Positions 1-6,585 of a stretch of 64,000 nucleotides of DNA are shown piece by piece. Where the stretch lies: positions 124,001-188,000 of the forward strand of contig NZ_LQBD01000001.1 of the NCBI RefSeq assembly GCF_046630315.1, in the 5' to 3' direction. Origin of the DNA: Brucella anthropi_A (GTDB lineage: Bacteria > Pseudomonadota > Alphaproteobacteria > Rhizobiales > Rhizobiaceae). Both the position numbers and the translations under genes were made by a program. The notes under the pieces were generated by a model that worked only from the letters and a program-made list of their open reading frames with translations, made no database searches and was not told the DNA's origin. Position 1 is the first letter of the stretch; every line of letters starts with the position of its first letter.

Positions 1-1915
1 GCGTCACGAAGACGATGCCGGAGTTCGACGCATTGGTGAAACCGTTGATCGACAGGCCGGGGAAGGCGATGGCATTGGCCACGCCCGGATGGTTGAGGGC
101 AATGTCGCTTATGCGGCGGATCACATCTTCCGAACGGTCGAGCGTTGCCGCATCCGGCAATTGCGCAAAGCCGATCAGATATTGCTTGTCCTGCGCCGGA
201 ACGAAACCGCCGGGCACGGCGCGGAACAGGACGAAGGTGACGCCAAGCAGCACGACATAAAGCCCCATCACCAGCGACTTGCGCGAGAGAATGCCGCCGA
301 CGCCGCGCCCATAAGCGTTTGAACTTGCGCCGAAGAAGCGGTTGAAGCCGCGGAAGAACCAGCCGAACAGCCCGTCCATGATGCGGGTCAGCCGATCCTT
401 GGGCGCATCATGGCCGCGCAGGAGCAGGGCCGCGAGAGCAGGCGAAAGCGTCAGCGAATTGAAGGCCGAGATCACGGTCGAGATGGCGATGGTGAGCGCG
501 AACTGGCGGTAGAACTGGCCGGTCAGGCCGGTGATGAAGGCAAGCGGCACGAAGACGGCAACCAGCACCAGCGCAATGGCGATGATCGGCCCGGACACTT
601 CCTGCATGGCGCGATAGGTGGCCTCGACCGGCGACAGGCCCTGTTCGATGTTGCGCTCGACATTTTCCACCACCACGATGGCGTCGTCGACTACGATGCC
701 GATGGCGAGAACAAGGCCGAAAAGGCTGAGCGCATTGATGGAAAAGCCGAACACATACATCACCGCAAATGTGCCGACGATGGAAACGGGAACGGCAACC
801 AGCGGAATGATGGAGGCGCGCCATGTCTGCAGGAACAGGATGACCACGATCACCACCAGCACGATGGCTTCGAGCAGGGTATGGATGACCGATTCGATGG
901 AGGCCTTCACGAACTGGGTCGTGTCATAGACAATGTCGAAATCCACGCCTTCCGGCATGGTTTTCTTCAGATCGGCCATGGCGGCATGGACGTTTTCGGA
1001 AATCTCAAGCGCATTGGAACCCGGCGCCTGAAACACGCCCATGCCGACCGCCTGCTTGTTGTCGAGGAGCGAGCGGAGCGAATAATCGGCGGCCCCCATT
1101 TCGACACGCGCCACATCGCCGAGCCGGGTGATTTCGCCTTCGCTGCCTGATTTCACGACGATATTGGCGAATTCTTCCGGCGACTGGAGACGGCCTTGCG
1201 CATTGACGGAAAGCTGGAGATCAAGCCCGGAAACCGATGGCGAAGCGCCGATGACACCGGCTGCGGCCTGCACATTCTGCTGGCGGATGGCATTGGCGAT
1301 GTCGCTTGCGGAAAGGCCGCGCTCGGCGGCCTTCTGCGGGTCGATCCAGACGCGCATCGAATAATCGCCGCCGCCGAATATCTGCACCTGACCGACGCCC
1401 GGAACACGGGCAATGCGGTCCTTGACGTTCAAAACGGCATAGTTGCGCAGATAGTTCACATCATAGCGCCCATCGGGCGAAATAAGGTGAACAACCAGCG
1501 TGAGATCAGGCGAGCTTTTGGCGGTGGTGACGCCAAGCGTGCGCACTTCTTCCGGCAGGCGCGGTTCGGCCTGCGAAATACGGTTCTGCACCAGTTGCTG
1601 GGCCTGATCGGGGTCGGTGCCAAGCGCAAACGTGACCGTCAGCGTCATGACGCCGTCGGCGGTCGCCTGGCTCTGCATATAAAGCATGCCCTCGACGCCG
1701 TTGATCTGTTCTTCCAGCGGCGTGGCGACGGTTTCGGAAATAACGGCCGGGTTGGCGCCCGGATATTGCGCGCGCACCACGATCTGCGGCGGCACGACTT
1801 CCGGATATTCCGAGATCGGCAGACCCGTCATGCCGATCAGGCCGGCAACGAAGATCAGGACCGACAGAACACCGGCGAAGACCGGCCGGTCGACGAAAAA
1901 GCGAGAAAAGTTCAT
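1..1915 (-). CDS. bepG: RND multidrug efflux permease, HAE-1 family (C-terminal part outside window)
   Basis: Inner-membrane proton/drug antiporter of the AcrB/MexF type. The first 638 residues are present and the gene runs off the window start. The protein begins MNFSRFFVDRPVF and a first membrane helix, as is usual for the family. The large periplasmic loop follows, then the TM block with the GIVVDDAIVVVENVER motif, whose paired Asp residues form the proton relay of TM4. The partner adapter lies immediately upstream on the same strand. No outer-membrane channel or TetR gene is adjacent. Brucella has two such pumps, BepDE and BepFG. The MexEF-like adapter and missing local repressor fit BepFG better, but the symbol rests on recollection of that pair and not on alignment. 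Confidence 0.88.
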   Translation of the reverse strand, partial: MNFSRFFVDRPVFAGVLSVLIFVAGLIGMTGLPISEYPEVVPPQIVVRAQYPGANPAVISETVATPLEEQINGVEGMLYMQSQATADGVMTLTVTFALGTDPDQAQQLVQNRISQAEPRLPEEVRTLGVTTAKSSPDLTLVVHLISPDGRYDVNYLRNYAVLNVKDRIARVPGVGQVQIFGGGDYSMRVWIDPQKAAERGLSASDIANAIRQQNVQAAAGVIGASPSVSGLDLQLSVNAQGRLQSPEEFANIVVKSGSEGEITRLGDVARVEMGAADYSLRSLLDNKQAVGMGVFQAPGSNALEISENVHAAMADLKKTMPEGVDFDIVYDTTQFVKASIESVIHTLLEAIVLVVIVVILFLQTWRASIIPLVAVPVSIVGTFAVMYVFGFSINALSLFGLVLAIGIVVDDAIVVVENVERNIEQGLSPVEATYRAMQEVSGPIIAIALVLVAVFVPLAFITGLTGQFYRQFALTIAISTVISAFNSLTLSPALAALLLRGHDAPKDRLTRIMDGLFGWFFRGFNRFFGASSNAYGRGVGGILSRKSLVMGLYVVLLGVTFVLFRAVPGGFVPAQDKQYLIGFAQLPDAATLDRSEDVIRRISDIALNHPGVANAIAFPGLSINGFTNASNSGIVFVT

Positions 1916-1956
1916 GTCAGTATCCCCCTTGAACGGGAAGGCAAAGACTCTCCCGG

Positions 1957-1982
1957 CCCGCGAAATCGGTAGATTTCGCGGG
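1957..1982. repeat. Perfect 10-bp inverted repeat between the RND adapter and permease genes
   Basis: Arms cccgcgaaat (1957-1966) and atttcgcggg (1973-1982) flank a 6-nt loop. No T-run follows on the minus strand, so this is not an ordinary terminator. It sits in the 120-nt gap between the two pump genes and could set their relative expression by mRNA processing or partial attenuation. Confidence 0.6.
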
Positions 1983-2035
1983 TTGATGTGGCTGAGCATT
2001 TGCGGTTAGCGCGCGCTCAGGCGCGCCGTTTTAAT

Positions 2036-3226
2036 TCAGCTTTTGGCAAGCGTTTCGGTGACGGGCTGCGGTGCGACGACCACGCCCGGACGAATGCGCT
2101 GCAGGCCGTTGACGACGATGTTCTCGCCGGGCTTCAGCCCGCTTTCGATGATGCGCAACCCGTCATAATTGCGGCCCAGAACCACCTGCCGGTATTCGAC
2201 CTTGTTATCCGCGCCGACCACGAAGACGAATTTCTTGTCCTGATCGGACGAAATCGCGCGGTCGCTCACCACCAGTTTTTCATCCGGTTCCGGCGTGCCG
2301 AAGCGAATGCGGACAAACTGGCCGGGTATCAGCCTTCCATCCGGATTGTCGATTGCCGCGCGAACCCGGATCGTGCCGGTCGCGGCATCGACTTCATTGT
2401 TGATGAGCTGGATATGGCCGGAAATCGGCGTGCCATCATCGGAAGCGGTGCCGATCTGGACGGGTATGCGCTCGATGGCGCTTCCGCCGGGCGAGGCGGC
2501 AAGTCTTGCCAGAGCCCGTGTGACGACTTCCTCATTGGCGCTGAAGCTTGCATAGATCGGATCGACCGAAACAAGCGTGGTCAGCACCGGCGAGGCGGAA
2601 CTTGCGGCAACCAGATTGCCCGCCGTCACTTCCAGCCGCCCGACGCGGCCGGAAATCGGCGCACGCACTTCAGTATATTGAAGGTCAAGCTCGGCGGAGC
2701 GAAGGGCGGCCTTGGCGGAACGCAGGCTTGCCTGCGCCTCGTCATAGGCGCTGGAGCGCTGGTCGAGGCCGCTCTGGGCGATGGTGCGGGTGGTCACGAG
2801 CTGGCGGCCGCGTTCCAGTTCGGCCTTCGCCAGCGCAAGGCGGGCCTCCTCGGCGGAAACCTGCGCCTTCGCCTTTTCGACCGCCGCCGCATAGGGCTCG
2901 GGATCGATGGTGACGAGCAGGTCGCCCTGCTTCACCAGAGCGCCCTCGCGGAAATGCGCCTTCAGGATGGCGCCGCCGACGCGCGGGCGAATTTCAACCC
3001 GGTCGATGGCTTCCAGACGGCCGGAAAATTCTTCCCATATCGCAATGCGGCGCGATTGCGCCTTCGCGACGGAAACCGGCACGGCAGGTGGTGGAGCGGA
3101 AATATCGGTTGCGGCATCTGCCTTGATGTGCGGCGCGCCGAGGAAAAGGGCGCTGCCGCCTGCCGCGGACAATAGGATGCTCAGGCCGGCGCCCCATAGG
3201 GCCCGGCGGGCTGTGATCGATGTCAT
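2036..3226 (-). CDS. bepF: RND efflux periplasmic adapter (membrane fusion protein), MexE-like
   Basis: A 396-residue adapter linking the inner-membrane RND permease to an outer-membrane channel. An N-terminal hydrophobic segment (about residues 10-32) anchors or exports it. The lipoyl half-motifs are VGGAILKAHFREGALVKQGD (near 85) and VRAPISGRVGRLEVTAGNLV (near 185), separated by an Ala/Glu-rich coiled-coil hairpin. A beta-barrel domain follows (IYASFSANEEVV and later). The start is supported by AGGAG just upstream on the minus strand. The permease follows after a 120-nt gap containing a hairpin. It resembles MexE/BepF. Substrates cannot be told from sequence. Confidence 0.88.
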   Translation of the reverse strand: MTSITARRALWGAGLSILLSAAGGSALFLGAPHIKADAATDISAPPPAVPVSVAKAQSRRIAIWEEFSGRLEAIDRVEIRPRVGGAILKAHFREGALVKQGDLLVTIDPEPYAAAVEKAKAQVSAEEARLALAKAELERGRQLVTTRTIAQSGLDQRSSAYDEAQASLRSAKAALRSAELDLQYTEVRAPISGRVGRLEVTAGNLVAASSASPVLTTLVSVDPIYASFSANEEVVTRALARLAASPGGSAIERIPVQIGTASDDGTPISGHIQLINNEVDAATGTIRVRAAIDNPDGRLIPGQFVRIRFGTPEPDEKLVVSDRAISSDQDKKFVFVVGADNKVEYRQVVLGRNYDGLRIIESGLKPGENIVVNGLQRIRPGVVVAPQPVTETLAKS

Positions 3227-3307
3227 CTTTGTATCTCCTGAACCGGTGGGGAAGCCGGCTTCGATTTAAGCGTCAGGTCAAAGCTTGGGAGGACCCCAAC
3301 ACTGATA

Positions 3308-4147
3308 TTATTCTGCGATTGGCTTTGCGCCTGCCTGCCGGAAGAAATCGGAAAACAGGCCGATAAGTTCATGTTCCTGTGGCGACCAGTCGGTGCCCGC
3401 CACCTTGTTTTCGGGTATCCAGCCCGCTTTTCCGGGCAGGACATGCGATTGAACCTTCACCCCCGCCTGACGAAGACGCTCGGCATAGGCCTGCGTTTCA
3501 TCACGCATTGGGCACTCGGCGCTGGTGACGAGCAGGGTGGGCACCAGACCGGCAAGACGCGTACACAGGGCGGGCGCGGCATAGGGGTGGGCGAACCCGC
3601 CGCACTCGCCCAGATAATGCTGCCAGCCATCCGCCATCGTCTGGACGGCGCCTTCCGGGCAATATTTGCGGAAAGACGCCGTGGCAAGGCAGGGGTCCAG
3701 CATGGGCGAAAGCAATATCTGCCCCTTGAGATCGGTCAGGCATTGATCGCGCGCCATGAGGGCCACGCCCGCAGCAATATTGCCGCCCGCCTCTTCACCG
3801 GCGACGAACAGCATCGACTTCCTGTGCGCAAACTCCGGGCAACGCGCGCGCATCGAAGTCAGGATGGAATAGGCCACCTCAAGCGCCGCCGGGAACGGGT
3901 TGAGACAGGCCGACGAATATTCCGGCGACACCACCACCGCACCCGCCTCCGCAAGGGTTTCGGCAACGCGGTCGCAGGCGCCGGGGCAGTTGGCCGAAAA
4001 AGCCCCGCCGTGAAGGTGCAGCACCACCGGCGGCGGAGAGAGCAGCCTGGCGCCGCGATAAACGCGGGCCGTGCACGTGCAGTCTCCTGCTTGCCCATGG
4101 GCCTGCCCGTGAACCAGCACTGTTTCTACACGGAACGTCTCACACAT
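3308..4147 (-). CDS. Alpha/beta-hydrolase-fold protein (HSL/acetyl-esterase-like) lacking the catalytic triad
   Basis: A 279-residue protein with the hormone-sensitive-lipase-type fold. The oxyanion-hole motif HLHGGAF (44-50) is intact. The nucleophile elbow, normally GDSAGG, reads GEEAGG (117-122), so Glu119 stands where Ser should be. The segment that normally reads DPLRDE is CPMRDE (212-217), losing the Asp. The C-terminal HGF-type His is absent (PGKAGW, 238-243). All three catalytic residues are therefore missing while the rest of the fold is kept. The protein also has about 13 cysteines. It lies divergent to a LysR gene that may control it. A pseudoenzyme with a binding or regulatory role is inferred. 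A changed chemistry is possible. Confidence 0.75.
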   Translation of the reverse strand: MCETFRVETVLVHGQAHGQAGDCTCTARVYRGARLLSPPPVVLHLHGGAFSANCPGACDRVAETLAEAGAVVVSPEYSSACLNPFPAALEVAYSILTSMRARCPEFAHRKSMLFVAGEEAGGNIAAGVALMARDQCLTDLKGQILLSPMLDPCLATASFRKYCPEGAVQTMADGWQHYLGECGGFAHPYAAPALCTRLAGLVPTLLVTSAECPMRDETQAYAERLRQAGVKVQSHVLPGKAGWIPENKVAGTDWSPQEHELIGLFSDFFRQAGAKPIAE

Positions 4148-4165
4148 CTTGTTCGGCCTTCATGT

Positions 4166-4183
4166 ATAGCGGCAAACCGCTAT
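4166..4183. promoter_or_regulatory. Inverted repeat in the LysR/hydrolase divergent promoter, candidate LysR site
   Basis: ATAGCGG (4166-4172) and CCGCTAT (4177-4183) flank a 4-nt spacer. It lies in the 125-nt gap between the divergent hydrolase-like and lysR starts. Dyad symmetry with T and A at suitable spacing fits a LysR recognition site, but the assignment is positional only. Confidence 0.4.
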
Positions 4184-4272
4184 GATGGAATATTATCATT
4201 GTTCATCGTCTGGAATAGTCCCCTCAAATTGGTTACACTGTCCAGAATTTCGAACAATGACGGCTATCGAAA

Positions 4273-5184
4273 ATGGACCAGCTCTCGGCCATGCGCGCCT
4301 TTCTCCGGGTTGTCGAAACCGGAAATTTCACGCGCGCCTCCGCCTCGCTCAATATGCCCAAGGCAACGATCAGCAATCTCATCCAGGGATTGGAAGCCCA
4401 TCTGCGTACAAAACTCCTCAACCGCACGACCCGTCGTGTTCTCGTAACACCGGACGGCGCGCTTTACTATGAGCGCGCTGCACGATTGCTGGCCGATCTG
4501 GCGGAACTGGACGGCAGCCTGTCCAGCGCGCAGACCCTGCCCAAGGGGCGCCTGCGCGTCGAAATGGCAAGCGCGGTCGCCAATCTCATCATCATTCCGG
4601 CGCTGATCGGGTTTCACCAGCGTTATCCCGATATCCAGATCGATCTCGGCGTATCCGACCGGCCCGTCGATTATGTGGCGGAAAATGTTGATTGCGCCAT
4701 CCGCATCGGCGAGCTGACGGACCAGTCGCTGATTGCGCGCCGCATCGGCGACATGCATTTCATCGCCTGCGCGTCCGCCGAATATCTCGAGCGTTGCTCC
4801 ACGCCGCTGCACCCTTCCGATCTTGGCCGGGACTGCACGGTGGTCGGCTATTTCCGGCCCTCGAACGGCCAGCAGATGCCGTTCCGTTTCAAAAGGGGAA
4901 CGGAGGAAATCGAGGTGAGCGGACGCTATATCGTGGCGGCGAATGAAGCGACCACCTATCTCGCCGCAGCCCGCGCCGGGCTTGGCGTGGTGCAGGCGCC
5001 CTTGTTCATGGTGAAGGACGACATCGAAAACGGCACGCTGCGCCCCGTCTTGCAGGAATGGCGGATCGATCCGATGCCGATCTATCTGGTCTATCCGCCC
5101 AACCGGCATCTCAGCAACCGCCTGCGCGTCTTTGCCGACTGGGTCGTCAAGACCGTCGCCAAGTCACAACTAAATGGGAACTAA
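4273..5184 (+). CDS. LysR-family transcriptional regulator, CrgA-like subgroup
   Basis: A 303-residue regulator. The N-terminal winged helix-turn-helix (residues 1-60, MDQLSAMRAFLRVVETGNFT, then ASLNMPKATISNLIQGLE) is typical of the AaeR/CrgA group. An effector-binding periplasmic-protein-like domain covers about 90-300. It is transcribed away from the triad-less hydrolase, the usual LysR-target arrangement. Its effector is unknown. No strong Shine-Dalgarno precedes the ATG, but the HTH begins at once, so this start is required. Its stop codon overlaps that of the convergent small gene by 3 nt. Confidence 0.85.
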   Translation: MDQLSAMRAFLRVVETGNFTRASASLNMPKATISNLIQGLEAHLRTKLLNRTTRRVLVTPDGALYYERAARLLADLAELDGSLSSAQTLPKGRLRVEMASAVANLIIIPALIGFHQRYPDIQIDLGVSDRPVDYVAENVDCAIRIGELTDQSLIARRIGDMHFIACASAEYLERCSTPLHPSDLGRDCTVVGYFRPSNGQQMPFRFKRGTEEIEVSGRYIVAANEATTYLAAARAGLGVVQAPLFMVKDDIENGTLRPVLQEWRIDPMPIYLVYPPNRHLSNRLRVFADWVVKTVAKSQLNGN

Positions 5185-5534
5185 CGCGCGCAGCGGCGCT
5201 TGTTGAGCCGGACCTTGATCCGCTCGGAAGAGGCGCCTTTCGCCTTGTGGTCCGACGAGACGATATGTGCCCGCACCGTGCAGTCGCCCGCCAGAACCTC
5301 GAAATTGTTGGAGCGGATATACATCACCGTATTGATCGGCTGGCCGGGCATTTTCTGCGCCACGGCGTTGACGACCGCGGTGACTTCCTTCGCCCGCTGT
5401 TTCGAGCTGCCCTCACTGGCGGCAAGCGCCGGGCTGAGCGCGGATGAAAACGCGCATAGGCCCGCAAACACAAAAACAGCCTTGAAGCCTGTTCCAAAAG
5501 GCGCTTTTTGATTCAGGTTCTTCGCTTTCTTCAT
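5181..5534 (-). CDS. Small exported protein of unknown function
   Basis: About 117 residues. A lysine-rich N-terminus is followed by a hydrophobic segment ending SPALAASEG, which looks like a signal peptide cleaved after ALA. The mature part is basic, with two Cys near its ends (GDCTVRAH and the C-terminal KRRCAR) that could form a disulfide. The chosen ATG at 5534 has GGAGG 8 nt upstream. An ATG 6 nt earlier is too close to that site. The gene is convergent with lysR, with overlapping stops. No family was recognised. Confidence 0.6.
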   Translation of the reverse strand: MKKAKNLNQKAPFGTGFKAVFVFAGLCAFSSALSPALAASEGSSKQRAKEVTAVVNAVAQKMPGQPINTVMYIRSNNFEVLAGDCTVRAHIVSSDHKAKGASSERIKVRLNKRRCAR

Positions 5535-5627
5535 TGGCATGGCCTCCGATTGAGCTGGAATTGAAGCAAACAACATAGGCCATGATTGCGGCAATACCAG
5601 TACTGGACCGGCACCGGATTTGCCTTG

Positions 5628-6347
5628 TCAAAGCCTGTCGGGGAGACGGGTGGGCTCCTGCTTGTCGATCAGGTGGGAGGGGGCCGCAAATTGCAGCAGC
5701 TTGTTGTGGTTGGTGATCCGGATGGCGGAAGCATGCACGCTGACGCCATGGGGTACAAGTGCCGCAAAGCTGCGCGACAGGTTCTCCGGCGTCATGCCGA
5801 GATAGGCGGCAAGGGTCCGCTTTTCATAAGGGATCATCACGACGTCGGCGCCGTCGTTAAGGAGCGATTCCCTGACGATCCAGTTGGCAAGCCGCTGCAC
5901 GCTGCTTCTCAGCTTCTGCGCCTTCAGTTCCTTGACCAGGCGGCGATAGGCGCGGGCGAGTTCGAAAACCACCGCGCGCATGAAGGCGGGGTCCTCGCCC
6001 ATCTGCTCGCGCACAAGCTCGGCCGGCACCATCAGCACGCGGGTCGGCGTCAGGGTCTGCGCCGCCTGCAGGCACACATCATTGTTGAGAACGGCGGCGA
6101 GAATGAAGACATCGCCCGCCCGCAGGATTTCCAGCGCCGTCTCCCCATCGTCCGACTTCGCCGACATCAGCACCAGCCCGTCGAGAATGGCAAAGAGGAA
6201 ATCCGCCGGTTCGCTTTCGGTCAACAGCATGGTGCGCGGGGGGAAGGACTGCACGAAGCTTGGCCGCATGAGACGCGTGAACGTGGCATCCGCCATGTCC
6301 GCGAAAAGCGGTTGATTCTTCAATGCGAGTTTATCTTGCTGCCGCAT
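5628..6347 (-). CDS. narR: Crp/Fnr-family regulator of nitrate respiration (NarR/DNR-like)
   Basis: A 239-residue regulator with a cyclic-nucleotide-type beta-roll (about 10-130), a dimer helix and a C-terminal HTH. The recognition helix holds PENLSR (within GMTPENLSRSF), the E..SR pattern used by FNR and DNR proteins to read TTGAT half-sites. The N-terminal Cys cluster of oxygen-sensing FNR is missing, so direct Fe-S sensing is unlikely. DNR/NarR-type control by NO or nitrate/nitrite is more plausible. It is divergent from narK, with two perfect TTGAT-N4-ATCAA boxes between them. The name follows narR-narKGHJI clusters of other alphaproteobacteria. Confidence 0.82.
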   Translation of the reverse strand: MRQQDKLALKNQPLFADMADATFTRLMRPSFVQSFPPRTMLLTESEPADFLFAILDGLVLMSAKSDDGETALEILRAGDVFILAAVLNNDVCLQAAQTLTPTRVLMVPAELVREQMGEDPAFMRAVVFELARAYRRLVKELKAQKLRSSVQRLANWIVRESLLNDGADVVMIPYEKRTLAAYLGMTPENLSRSFAALVPHGVSVHASAIRITNHNKLLQFAAPSHLIDKQEPTRLPDRL

Positions 6348-6389
6348 TAAACCTCACTTTCTCCCTCAACTTATAATGGGCTATAATGA

Positions 6390-6403
6390 TTGATGAATAT
6401 CAA
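6390..6403. promoter_or_regulatory. FNR/NarR box, narR-proximal
   Basis: TTGATGAATATCAA is a perfect match to TTGAT-N4-ATCAA. Its centre is about 50 nt upstream of the narR start and 190 nt from narK. It may be an autoregulatory site for narR or an auxiliary site for narK. Confidence 0.7.
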
Positions 6404-6501
6404 TCGTGCAATATGCATTGATCAATACTTTGGCCGAACTAGGTCTATTTCCCGTGTTAAGCCACGAATATCTAAAATTCAACTTGAATAGTCTAAGGAT
6501 A

Positions 6502-6515
6502 TTGATCTTAATCAA
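6502..6515. promoter_or_regulatory. FNR/NarR box of the narK promoter
   Basis: TTGATCTTAATCAA is a perfect TTGAT-N4-ATCAA dyad. Its centre lies 77 nt before the narK ATG. If it acts as a class II site at -41.5, transcription would start near 6550 and leave a leader of about 36 nt. Confidence 0.78.
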
Positions 6516-6585
6516 TGTATTGATCTGAAAGTCGACGCATAAGTGCAAACGAAACCTCCCATGGTATTCAATTCGGAGTACGCCT

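Noticed and set aside
1988..3175. Long plus-strand reading frame opposite the RND adapter
   Set aside because: It is antisense to the well-supported adapter gene and encodes a His/Arg/Gly-rich sequence with no family features, as expected from GC-rich codon bias.
6418..6425. Third FNR-like site TTGATCAA in the narR-narK gap
   Set aside because: The half-sites are fused without the 4-nt spacer required for FNR/NarR binding.
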